Assembly (NCBI GenBank): GCA_021813065.1
Contig: JAKALZ010000022.1
Coordinates: 1 to 13,276, forward strand
Source of the DNA: a bacterium
GTDB lineage: Bacteria; Spirochaetota; Spirochaetia; Treponematales; Rectinemataceae
DNA length: 13,276 nucleotides
Direction: 5' to 3'
How positions within the stretch are numbered: position 1 is the stretch's first letter; each line of letters starts with the position of its first letter. Below, one piece after another: positions 6,522 through 13,276 of this stretch. The notes under the pieces were generated by a model. That model was given only the letters and a program-made list of their open reading frames with translations, made no database searches and was not told the DNA's origin. The translations under genes and the position numbers were made by a program.

Positions 6522-7691
6522 TTAGAGGGCAAGCCGGTAGATAGCCTCGATGTCGGCTGAGCGCAGAGGAACGAAGTGCCCCACCGTGTGGGTGTCGCCA
6601 TCGGTGCACTTGCGCGCCATCTCAGCCAGGCGGTCCGTGCCTATGCCGAGGCCCGACAGGCGCACTTTCTGGCCAATCGAGGACCAGAAAGCCTCGAGCC
6701 GTGCGATGCCCTCGAGCGCGGTGCGCTCGGGGTCGAAGAAGTTGTCCTCGACGCTCCAGACGCGCACGGCGTACTGGGCGAAGCGGGCGACATCATGCTT
6801 CAAATTGTATTTCATCCAGGCGGGAGTAACGATGGCCAGGCCCGCGCCGTGCGCGATGTCGTAGAGCGCGCTGAGCTCGTGCTCGATGTCGTGCGAAGCC
6901 CAGTCGCCCTCGCGCCCCGTGTTGAGGAGGTTGTTGTGCGCGATCGTGCCCGCCCACATAAGCTCGGCCCAGTCGTCGTATGAAGCCGGATTCGCGAGCA
7001 CGCGCGGCGCGGATGAGATGACCGTTTTGAGCGTCGCCTCGATGAGCCTGTCGGTGAACTCGACGGGCTTCGAGTTCGTGAAGTAGCGCTCCATAAGGTG
7101 GCACATGATGTCGGTGGCGCCGTTCGCGACCTGCTCGCGCGGGAGGGTGAAGCAGCGCTCGGGGTTGAGGATCGAGAAGCGCGGGAAGAGGCAGTCGGCA
7201 TTGACAGCACGCTTCAGGAGCCCCTCTTCCTTAGTGATGACGGAGCCGGGGCTCGATTCGCTGCCTGCCGCGGGGATGGTGAGCACGGTTCCCACCGCAA
7301 GAGCTTTTTCGGGCAGGGCCTTGCCAGTGTAGAAGTCCCACACATCGCCGGAATAGGGCACGCCCGCGGCGATCGCCTTCGCCGAGTCGATGGCGCTTCC
7401 GCCGCCCACCGCCAGCACGAAGTCGAGCTTGTGCGCGCGGCACAGCTCGATGCCCTTGTAGACGAGGCTCAGGCGTGGGTTCGGTTTCACGCCGCCGAGC
7501 TCGACAAATTCGATGCCCTCTGCGGTGAGCGCTTTACGGATCAAGGGGAGAAGGCCGGAACGCTCAGCGCTCGCGCCGCCGAAGTGGAGCAGCACGCGCG
7601 TGCCGTACTGCGCGACAATGCGCCCCGCCTCAGCTTCGTGCGATGGGCCAAAGTAAATTTTCGTGGGATTTTGAAACACAAATTCGTCCAT
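6522..7691 (-). CDS. Iron-type (group III) alcohol dehydrogenase, YqhD/BdhA-like
   Basis: The 389-residue cytoplasmic oxidoreductase is full length for group III metal-dependent alcohol dehydrogenases, which interconvert aldehydes and alcohols with NAD(P)H. The nucleotide-binding motif GGGSAIDSAKAIAAG lies at 96-110. The likely metal ligands are D194 and H198 (GATDIMCHLMER), H267 (ASHDIEHELSA) and H281 (IAHGAGLA), with H271 also conserved. These positions coincide with those I recall for E. coli YqhD, the closest subfamily I can name. The start ATG (7689-7691) has GGAG about 7 nt upstream. It is the last gene of the minus-strand operon, but a hairpin terminator lies between it and the SorE-like gene, so its expression may be lower or partly separate. 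The substrate is unknown. A role in removing aldehyde or balancing NAD(P)H during sugar breakdown is a guess. Confidence 0.9.
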   Translation of the reverse strand: MDEFVFQNPTKIYFGPSHEAEAGRIVAQYGTRVLLHFGGASAERSGLLPLIRKALTAEGIEFVELGGVKPNPRLSLVYKGIELCRAHKLDFVLAVGGGSAIDSAKAIAAGVPYSGDVWDFYTGKALPEKALAVGTVLTIPAAGSESSPGSVITKEEGLLKRAVNADCLFPRFSILNPERCFTLPREQVANGATDIMCHLMERYFTNSKPVEFTDRLIEATLKTVISSAPRVLANPASYDDWAELMWAGTIAHNNLLNTGREGDWASHDIEHELSALYDIAHGAGLAIVTPAWMKYNLKHDVARFAQYAVRVWSVEDNFFDPERTALEGIARLEAFWSSIGQKVRLSGLGIGTDRLAEMARKCTDGDTHTVGHFVPLRSADIEAIYRLAL

Positions 7692-7718
7692 GCTTTGCTC
7701 CTTGCATTGCTATGTATG

Positions 7719-7750
7719 AAAAGAGGCTCCCCGCGCTTGTGCGGGGAGCC
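7719..7750 (-). terminator. Intra-operon hairpin terminator or attenuator
   Basis: GGCTCCCCGC (7725-7734) and GCGGGGAGCC (7741-7750) form a perfect 10-bp GC-rich stem with a 6-nt loop, starting 4 nt after the SorE-like stop. On the minus strand it is followed by TCTTTTC (7724-7718), a short interrupted U-run. It looks like an intrinsic terminator of moderate strength that would reduce readthrough into the Fe-alcohol dehydrogenase gene. Confidence 0.7.
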
Positions 7751-7754
7751 TTAT

Positions 7755-9017
7755 TCAGATATTCGGCGCGTGGGCGAGGAGATAGTCCTCAGCCTCTTTG
7801 CACCAGAGTCCGTCGTTCGCGGCGGTGATGCGCGCCAGCTCTGCGTAGAAAGGATCGGTCGCGCCGCGCGCGGCGAAATCGGCGATCGCGACGAGGTCGA
7901 GCTTCTTGTGTGTGTAGATGAGCTTCTTGCCCCCAGGGATCTTGTCGAGGTCGATGGTAGTCGCGGCGACGGCGTTGAGGCCACCTACGTGGGTGATCAT
8001 CGTTTCGGGACGCAGCATGCCCTTGGCCATGAGGGCGAGGGATTCGCGGATGTCGTCGGTGTTGCCGCCAGAGGTGCCCACCATGTGGTGCGATTCGTAG
8101 TGCACGTTGTAGAAGTTGAACATCGCTGAAAAATTGGGGTCGGTGGGACCGGCGAAGAAGTTGAAGCAGCCATCGTGGGCGAGGAGCTTGTCGGCGAGCT
8201 CGACGAGGCTCTTGACCGGGGCGAACACGAATACATCGTCGAAGAGCCTGCCGCCATTGAGCTTTTTGAGCGCATCGACGGGATCGGCGATGTCCTTCGT
8301 GTTGACATAGATGAGTTCGATTCCTTCAGCCTTTGCGGACTCGATGGGAATAAGCTTCTGGGCGCGGTCGAGGCGCGCCTGGTCGATGTCGGTCACCACG
8401 ATGCGCGCAGGCTTGATTCCGCCGTGAATCGCGTAGTCGATCGCTCCGAGTCCCATCGGCCCCACCGAGGCGAGGAGGGCGAGCGAGCCGCCCGCGCGTA
8501 TGCCCATCTCGTGCACATAGCTCCCCGCCCTCGTGTGGTACTGCGCGTGGTACGCGCCGACGATGCAGGACACAGGCTCCGAGAGCGAGCCCATAAAGAA
8601 GGCGTCGGCCTTGTACTCGAGGAGGCAGTCCATCTCCATCACCTCGTTGGGAATGATGATGTAGGTGGCGTCGCCGCCGATGTGCTGGTAGGAGTAGCCG
8701 GGCGCCCAGAGCGTGCCCATATAGTTGAGCGCGGGCTGGATCGCGAAGGGGGTGCCGGGTTTGAACTTGTGCGCCCACTTTTTGCCCACCTCGACGATTT
8801 CGCCGCAGAATTCGTGGCCGATAATGACCGGGTGCGTGGCGAGCGAAGCGCGCACGCGCTTGTGCGCGTCGCCCTGCATGGCGAGCTTGTGGGAAGACAT
8901 GCATATCGAATCGCTCACGACGCGCGCGAGAATCTCATCATCTTTGAGCGCGGGAAGCTCGAATTCTTCGAGCCTGAGGTCGTTTACTCCGTAGAGTCGG
9001 ACCGCTTTGGTTTTCAT
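7755..9017 (-). CDS. Zinc-dependent MDR dehydrogenase, L-sorbose-1-phosphate reductase (SorE) type
   Basis: The 420-residue cytoplasmic oxidoreductase belongs to the medium-chain dehydrogenase superfamily. Its start (MKTKAVRLYGVNDLRLEEFELP), its length and the SDSICMS and GHEFCGEIVEVG segments resemble SorE. SorE reduces L-sorbose-1-phosphate to D-glucitol-6-phosphate in the sor operons of Klebsiella and lactobacilli. Likely catalytic zinc ligands are C39, H68 and E147 (LSEPVSC), with E69 nearby. The four-cysteine structural zinc loop of classical alcohol dehydrogenases is absent. The Rossmann turn is SVGPMGLG (184-191), and D210 ends the second strand, favouring NAD(H). A near-consensus AGGAGGT lies 5 nt before the ATG, and the gap from the kinase is only 30 nt. 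Other sugar-phosphate or polyol dehydrogenases remain possible. The pairing with an SrlD-like SDR makes the sor-type reading the best one. Confidence 0.8.
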   Translation of the reverse strand: MKTKAVRLYGVNDLRLEEFELPALKDDEILARVVSDSICMSSHKLAMQGDAHKRVRASLATHPVIIGHEFCGEIVEVGKKWAHKFKPGTPFAIQPALNYMGTLWAPGYSYQHIGGDATYIIIPNEVMEMDCLLEYKADAFFMGSLSEPVSCIVGAYHAQYHTRAGSYVHEMGIRAGGSLALLASVGPMGLGAIDYAIHGGIKPARIVVTDIDQARLDRAQKLIPIESAKAEGIELIYVNTKDIADPVDALKKLNGGRLFDDVFVFAPVKSLVELADKLLAHDGCFNFFAGPTDPNFSAMFNFYNVHYESHHMVGTSGGNTDDIRESLALMAKGMLRPETMITHVGGLNAVAATTIDLDKIPGGKKLIYTHKKLDLVAIADFAARGATDPFYAELARITAANDGLWCKEAEDYLLAHAPNI

Positions 9018-9047
9018 TCAAAACCTCCTGATATACAATGAAATATA

Positions 9048-10565
9048 CTAAATTAACGCTCGCCAGGCATTGCGATACGCGGCGAGCGCGCTCGGCTCGA
9101 ACATGGGCGCCACCGCCGACATTTCAACGTGGATATAGCGCGAGAGCTCGATGGGATCGATGCCCCGGAGCGCGGCGAGTGCGGTCATGGCGGCGCCGAA
9201 GCTTGTCGCCTCCTTCAAGTCGGTGAGGTAGACCGCGTTTTCAGGGAAGGCTGAGGCGAGGAGACTGTTGTAGTCGCCGTTGTTGCGGAAACCGCCCTCG
9301 GTGAGGATTTCGGTGCCCACCGTGAGCCCTGTGCGGATGAGCGCGACTTCGGTTTGAAGGACGATCGATGTGTTGAGAACCGCTTGAGCCGTCGCGGTGT
9401 CGCGGAGGAATTCGGGAAGAGGTCCGCCGCGCTCGATCTGGGCAAGCGTGAATCGAGCTCCGCGCTCGACCGCGCGGGCCACCGAGCCGGGGAATTGGCC
9501 GGAGCCGGGTACGATCTCGGGAAGGATAAAACATGTGCGCTCCGCGAGGACGCGCGCGTAGTCGGCCTTCGATGGCTCTGGAAGGCTCTTGGGAGTTGTG
9601 TTATGGATCGCGGCGATGAGGTTGATCCAGGTTTCGTACTCCTTGCCTCCGAGGAAGATCGCGGTCTTTATCGGAGTGTTCCAAGCTGAGCGGTTGAAAA
9701 AGACAACTTTGCCGAGTTCGTCAGGCTCGAAATGGTAGCGCGTTGCCGGGTGCATGAGCACGCACCAAGTGCCGGTCGAGTTGAGCACAAAGTCGCGGTA
9801 GCCCATGGTGGCGAGGTGCGGCATGATCGATGCGTTCGAGTCGTGGATGCCGAATGTGACTATTGTATCCGGAGCGAGTCCCGTGCGCGCGGCGATATCA
9901 GGCGTGATGGCGCCGAGTACTTCCCAGGGCTCTCCGAGGGGCGAGGGGAGCCGCGCGCGAATTTCGAGCGCGTCCGCGACGCTCGAATACTGGTTTTTCT
10001 CCCAGTCGAAGAGAAAGGTGTGGCAGCCGATATAGGTACCCTCGGCCGCGGGCTTTCCCGTAAAACGCATGCTCCAGTACTGTGGATAGGGCAAAAACCA
10101 GCGCGCCAACGCGAACGCTTTTGGATAGCGTTCCTTGATGAGAAAGATGCCCTTCCCGAGGTTGATGAGGGCGGAGAAATCGGGTGTGCCCGTCGTGGCC
10201 TGGAGTGCCTTGCGCTCGCCCGCGAGGGCGAAGAAGCGCTCGTGGAAGTCGCTCCCAGGTTCGTACGTGTAATAGACACAGGGTGCCACAGGATTGCCTT
10301 CCCCGTCGGCGGCGACAAAGGTCGCGCCGTGGGTGCTCACCGCGATGGCGCGGATGCGATATGTGCTTTTAAATTCGCTGACGAAATCGCGAAGCACCGA
10401 GAGAAACCATTCCTCCATGCCGGCGAGATCGTGCGTCTCGAAGCCGTCGTGCATGAGTGGAGGAAATACGCGCTTTCGCTCGGCGATCATCTCAAGCTCT
10501 GCCGAGTAGAGCGCGACTTTCTTGTTGGTCATTCCTATGTCGAGGACCGCGATAGCGTCGGTCAT
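9048..10565 (-). CDS. FGGY-family carbohydrate kinase, L-fuculose/L-rhamnulose kinase-like
   Basis: The 505-residue cytoplasmic enzyme is full length for FGGY kinases, which transfer phosphate from ATP to a sugar or polyol. It has the first phosphate loop LDIGMTNKK (8-16), the substrate-side stretch STHGATFVAADGEG (77-90) and the catalytic-base segment GIHDSNAS with D242. STGTW (263-267) and the C-terminal adenosine part TEGGFRNNG (422-430) followed by EATSFGAAM (452-460) complete the fold. The DIGxTN form and HDSNA motif are closer to FucK and RhaB, which phosphorylate C1 of 6-deoxyketoses, than to xylulokinase or glycerol kinase. AAAGGAG lies 6 nt before the ATG. The gene sits 91 nt after the SDR and 30 nt before the SorE-like gene. 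The context suggests it makes a ketose-1-phosphate for the SorE-like enzyme. The substrate (L-sorbose or another ketohexose) is not proven. Confidence 0.85.
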   Translation of the reverse strand: MTDAIAVLDIGMTNKKVALYSAELEMIAERKRVFPPLMHDGFETHDLAGMEEWFLSVLRDFVSEFKSTYRIRAIAVSTHGATFVAADGEGNPVAPCVYYTYEPGSDFHERFFALAGERKALQATTGTPDFSALINLGKGIFLIKERYPKAFALARWFLPYPQYWSMRFTGKPAAEGTYIGCHTFLFDWEKNQYSSVADALEIRARLPSPLGEPWEVLGAITPDIAARTGLAPDTIVTFGIHDSNASIMPHLATMGYRDFVLNSTGTWCVLMHPATRYHFEPDELGKVVFFNRSAWNTPIKTAIFLGGKEYETWINLIAAIHNTTPKSLPEPSKADYARVLAERTCFILPEIVPGSGQFPGSVARAVERGARFTLAQIERGGPLPEFLRDTATAQAVLNTSIVLQTEVALIRTGLTVGTEILTEGGFRNNGDYNSLLASAFPENAVYLTDLKEATSFGAAMTALAALRGIDPIELSRYIHVEMSAVAPMFEPSALAAYRNAWRALI

Positions 10566-10578
10566 GGTTCGCTCCTTT

Positions 10579-10629
10579 CATGCGCGCCGCGCAAGGGTGG
10601 GCACGCTATGGATGGGCGCGGCGGGCATG
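10579..10629 (-). repeat. Long GC-rich inverted repeat next to the kinase ribosome binding site
   Basis: CATGCGCGCCGCGC (10579-10592) and GCGCGGCGGGCATG (10616-10629) are complementary at 13 of 14 positions with a 23-nt spacer. On the minus-strand transcript the 3' arm ends immediately before the kinase AAAGGAG site (10578-10572). The T-run (complement of 10630-10635) comes before the hairpin, not after it, so it is not an intrinsic terminator. It may be a leader hairpin that stabilises or tunes kinase translation. Confidence 0.5.
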
Positions 10630-10656
10630 AAAAAAGGTGTGCCGCGCATCCGCGTC

Positions 10657-11874
10657 TCAGCTCAGCATCACCTGGCCGCCCGTTACCGGCAGTGCCTGGC
10701 CTGTTTCGTAGACCTGCTCGACGAGATAGTAGATCGCCTTGAGCACGTCGGGGCCATAGCAACCGCGCCGCATGGGTACCTTTGCCTCGTAGTACGCGCG
10801 CACGTCCTCGATGGTCTTTGCTCCAGGAACCTTGCCCGAGTTGAGGTACTGTACGAAAAGGCCGCGCTGCGGGTCGGACCAGAGCGGGCCTTCGAGAAAG
10901 TTGCCAGGGCAGATCGCGTTCACTTTGACGCGGTACTCGACGAGCTCGAGGGCGAAACTCTGCACAAGCCCGATGCTGCCAAACTTCGAACCGGCATAGG
11001 CGCCATTCTTGTTTGATCCCTCGAGACCGGATTTCGAGTTGATCTGGATGATGTCGGTGTGCCAGTCGGGCGCGCCGAGCCACTGCAAGCGAAGGAGCCG
11101 CGCGGCGTGCTGGGCGACATTGAAGAAACCCACATAATTTACGTCGGTGACGAGGCGGAAATCCTTCGCGGGCTGTTCGAGCACGGAGCCAGCCTTGAGG
11201 ATGCCCGCGTTGGAGACCACGAGGTCGAGGCCGCCGCTCGTCTGGGCGACTGTGGCGAAGGCGCGCGCAACCGATATTTCGTCGCTGACATCGATGTCGA
11301 CCGCGTAGATCATGGCGCCATTCGCCTCGGCGGAGAGTTCTTTCGCGAAAGCCTGAGCGGCGCGCAGATTGATATCGGCGATCCAGACCACCGCGCCAGA
11401 GTGCGCCAGCCCGCGCGCGATCTCCGCGCCAAAACCCTGGGCGCCGCCCGTGACGAAGGCGATCTTTGCGCGGACGGCCTGGGAGCGCGCGGCGCTTGAG
11501 AGAAGGCTCGGGTCGCCCGGCGACTGCGCGGCGACTTTGTAGCGGCGATCGAGGGGCTCTAGCGGAATAAGGTAGAATCCCGCGAGCGCCTCGCCGCGCT
11601 CGTTCTCGATATCGAGGCAGGTGTCGCCGCTCCGGAGCTGGCTGCGGATCGCTTGGGCCTCGCGAGGGGCAAGAGCTTTGCGTAGCGCCGCTGCAAGGGC
11701 TGTCTCGTCGATGGCAGCGCCTGGCGCGATATTGGCAAGGGTGAGCTTGAGGCTTTCCTTTGGACAGGATTCCTTTCCAGAGCGCGACTTCACCATGCAG
11801 GAGAAGGAAGCTTCGGAGAGGATGAGTCCTCGCACGATGGGGGCGATAATTTCAGGAAGCGCGGTGGTTTTCAT
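10657..11874 (-). CDS. SDR dehydrogenase, sorbitol-6-phosphate 2-dehydrogenase (SrlD/SorD) type, with N-terminal extension
   Basis: The 405-residue protein has a C-terminal short-chain dehydrogenase domain from about residue 134 onward. Cofactor turn is TGGAQGFG (142-149), D167 after the second strand suggests NAD(H), and NAG is at 222-224. The catalytic set is S280, Y293 and K297 (YAGSK). The blocks IIQINSKSGLEGS, YYEAKVPMRRGC and VTGGQVM strongly resemble E. coli SrlD, which oxidises glucitol-6-phosphate to fructose-6-phosphate. SrlD is about 259 residues; here about 133 extra residues precede the fold, which I do not recognise. The ATG at 11874 overlaps the PHP stop (ATGA, 4 bp), which argues that the extension is translated. 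The 91-nt gap to the kinase holds an inverted repeat. The function is well supported as a sugar-alcohol-phosphate dehydrogenase; the exact hexitol is inferred. Confidence 0.85.
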   Translation of the reverse strand: MKTTALPEIIAPIVRGLILSEASFSCMVKSRSGKESCPKESLKLTLANIAPGAAIDETALAAALRKALAPREAQAIRSQLRSGDTCLDIENERGEALAGFYLIPLEPLDRRYKVAAQSPGDPSLLSSAARSQAVRAKIAFVTGGAQGFGAEIARGLAHSGAVVWIADINLRAAQAFAKELSAEANGAMIYAVDIDVSDEISVARAFATVAQTSGGLDLVVSNAGILKAGSVLEQPAKDFRLVTDVNYVGFFNVAQHAARLLRLQWLGAPDWHTDIIQINSKSGLEGSNKNGAYAGSKFGSIGLVQSFALELVEYRVKVNAICPGNFLEGPLWSDPQRGLFVQYLNSGKVPGAKTIEDVRAYYEAKVPMRRGCYGPDVLKAIYYLVEQVYETGQALPVTGGQVMLS

Positions 11875-13268
11875 GGGCGATGCTCCTCAGATAGGCGTTG
11901 TGCCTGCATTTCATACGAGTGCGGGTCCGAGAGGTCGAGCTCCCGGCCTGCTTTGGCGTAGATGGCGATACGCTCGGCGATCGGCAGGTGGGCGTGTGGA
12001 TTATCTCTGGAAAAGAGTCCCAGGCGGCGGTCCACCGAGCTCAGCGCCTCGTGGGCGACCATAGCCCAGGTCGCGTCGTCGAGGTGGCGGAATTCCGGCA
12101 TGCGCAGCTCGGGGCAGTTGAAGGACTGGCGCGGCTGGTTGATGTCGACGCCAGATATCTCCATGAAGCCGTAACGGGCGCAGAGGCCTTGGAGCCGCAT
12201 GAGCTGCGCTTTCGTGTTGCGTGGGGGCATGTAGGTGATCGCGGGGAACCCAATATCATGGAGTACCGGCATGAGTTCGTCGAGGATCTCGTCCTCGAAC
12301 TTTTCAGCCTTTTTGTCGCCCGTAGGAGACTCAGCGACGTCGCCGAGGTACGCGTAGGCGGGGATCGCCCCGATGCGCGCCGCGAGAGCTATCACGTCGC
12401 GGACATCGACGCATTCTTCTCGGGGCTGGATGAAAATGCGGTCGAGGAAGCCCGCCTTGAGGGTGCCGAGGAGGTCGTAGACGAGGTAAGGGTTGCCGGC
12501 GTCGGAGAGCGTGCGCCGCTGGGACGCCGAGAGCGCGAGGCCGAGGTTCTCTTCGAGCCATGCGGTGAGCTTGGAGCCGGGCGCGACTTCGGAGAGTATC
12601 GAGCGTGATACCGCGGCGAGGAGGTGTCGTTCGGTGACGGTGCCTCCCTCGGCGTACTTTGAGGCCGCGAGGATGTCGCGCTCGAAGTCGATTGGCGGGA
12701 GCGAGAGGTTCGAGAGGAGTTCGTTCGCGCGATCGGCCATGCGCTGTGTGCGCGCGAGGCGCGCGCTCCGGATGGGCAGAAGAAAGTGGTCGACCTCGGC
12801 GTGCGCGCCTGAGGGAACGCCCTGCACCGTCATGTAGATGATACCCGTCGAATCGGGGTTGTTGAGTTTGCGTTCCGTGAGGAGACGCGCGGTTGTTTCG
12901 GGGAAGGTCGTGGCGGCTTCCGCGAGCGATACGCGCAGTTCGAAGCCGGTGACCGACCCGAGCCCGAGCAGGGCACAGGCGGCGCGCATTTCGGAGGCGG
13001 CCGCGTACGAGTCGTGGTCGACCGAGCCAGCCACATCGAGCCCGGCCTTGCGCGCCGCCAGCGCGGCGGCGGCGGGCGTGTAGGGGCTGAAGCTGTAGCA
13101 GGTATGAATGTGGTTGTTCGACTCGCCGGAGCGTGGGCGGGCGAGGCCGCGTCTGCCTGCGGCGCCGAGCCCATCAGAACCGAGCCCATCAGAACCGAGC
13201 CCGCTCGCCTTGGTGATTTCGGCAAGCGCCGCGAGCCGCTCCGCCGACGCCGCGCCCGGGTCGGCCAC
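11871..13268 (-). CDS. PHP-domain metal-dependent phosphoesterase, function unknown (5' end may lie outside window)
   Basis: The visible product is 465 residues from GTG at 13268-13266. That frame remains open to the right edge and no other plausible start lies before the domain, so the real start may be outside the window. PHP metal-binding motifs are visible: HIH at 53-55, DHD at 84-86 and GFE with E110. Later conserved-looking pieces are EVDHFLLP (158-165) and the C-terminal GVDINQPRQSF (373-383). PHP enzymes hydrolyse phosphate esters (histidinol phosphate, nucleotides, DNA ends) with a multinuclear metal centre. About 270 residues after the N-terminal motifs are not assignable to a named subfamily by eye. 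It is the first visible gene of the sugar operon and overlaps the SDR start by 4 bp, so a sugar-phosphate phosphatase or repair role is plausible but unproven. A 15-bp tandem repeat lies in the N-terminal linker. Confidence 0.8.
   Translation of the reverse strand: MADPGAASAERLAALAEITKASGLGSDGLGSDGLGAAGRRGLARPRSGESNNHIHTCYSFSPYTPAAAALAARKAGLDVAGSVDHDSYAAASEMRAACALLGLGSVTGFELRVSLAEAATTFPETTARLLTERKLNNPDSTGIIYMTVQGVPSGAHAEVDHFLLPIRSARLARTQRMADRANELLSNLSLPPIDFERDILAASKYAEGGTVTERHLLAAVSRSILSEVAPGSKLTAWLEENLGLALSASQRRTLSDAGNPYLVYDLLGTLKAGFLDRIFIQPREECVDVRDVIALAARIGAIPAYAYLGDVAESPTGDKKAEKFEDEILDELMPVLHDIGFPAITYMPPRNTKAQLMRLQGLCARYGFMEISGVDINQPRQSFNCPELRMPEFRHLDDATWAMVAHEALSSVDRRLGLFSRDNPHAHLPIAERIAIYAKAGRELDLSDPHSYEMQAQRLSEEHRP
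13165..13202. repeat. 15-bp tandem repeat (about 2.5 copies) inside the PHP gene
   Basis: The unit CCGAGCCCATCAGAA occurs at 13165-13179 and 13180-13194, with a further 8 bases at 13195-13202. It is in frame and encodes GLGSDGLGSDGLG at about residues 23-35 of the PHP protein, ahead of the HIH motif. Being a multiple of three, copy changes would lengthen or shorten a flexible linker without breaking the frame. Confidence 0.85.
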
Positions 13269-13276
13269 GGCAGATC

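Noticed and set aside
10636..10659. Possible terminator after the SDR gene, ahead of the minus-strand T6 run
   Set aside because: No stable stem precedes the T-run on the minus strand. The strong inverted repeat lies after it, in the wrong order for a terminator.
7098..10742. Several long plus-strand open frames (7098-8129, 8175-9041, 9732-10742)
   Set aside because: They lie opposite the Fe-alcohol dehydrogenase, SorE-like and kinase genes, whose motifs are clear. The long antisense frames come from G/C-rich third positions, and their products look like no protein family.
1..13276. CRISPR arrays, tRNA or rRNA genes, transposases, toxin-antitoxin or phage-defence genes
   Set aside because: None were seen: no direct-repeat/spacer pattern, no structural RNA signature and no mobile-element protein. 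The genes are ordinary metabolism and transport.

Overview
The window is GC-rich bacterial DNA with dense coding and strong G/C bias at third codon positions. The solute-binding protein has an ordinary cleavable signal peptide and no lipobox cysteine, so the cell is most likely diderm. My best guess is a spirochaete of the Treponema/Spirochaeta type, because of the long charged tail on the sugar permease and the overall look of the proteins. I recall this resemblance rather than having tested it. The window starts at GGATCC and ends at GATC, so it may be one cloned restriction fragment.

Layout. Positions 2-2120 (+) hold the end of arginine biosynthesis: the C-terminal part of argG and a complete argH 16 nt downstream. 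Positions 2121-2438 carry no gene but hold a promoter-like stretch and a LacI/CcpA-type operator. Positions 2439-6420 (+) are a complete CUT2-type (ribose/galactose class) sugar ABC importer: a double ATPase, a permease with a charged C-terminal tail of about 100 residues, and a periplasmic binding protein preceded by two mRNA hairpins. A strong bidirectional terminator at 6448-6484 separates it from a convergent minus-strand catabolic operon. That operon is transcribed from right to left: PHP-domain protein, SDR dehydrogenase (sorbitol-6-phosphate dehydrogenase type), FGGY kinase (L-fuculose/L-rhamnulose kinase type), zinc MDR dehydrogenase (L-sorbose-1-phosphate reductase type) and iron-type alcohol dehydrogenase. 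A hairpin terminator lies before the last gene.

How the genes may work together. The importer would bring in a free sugar. The FGGY kinase would phosphorylate it, probably on C1 of a ketose. The SorE-like enzyme would reduce the ketose-1-phosphate to a hexitol phosphate, and the SrlD/SorD-like enzyme would reoxidise that to a glycolytic ketose phosphate. With L-sorbose as substrate this gives L-sorbose, L-sorbose-1-P, glucitol-6-P and fructose-6-P, with ABC import plus kinase replacing the PTS of the classical sor operons. The substrate is inferred from family resemblance only. The PHP protein, the 130-residue N-terminal extension of the SDR and the iron alcohol dehydrogenase have no clear place in this scheme. 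No regulator gene is present in the window.
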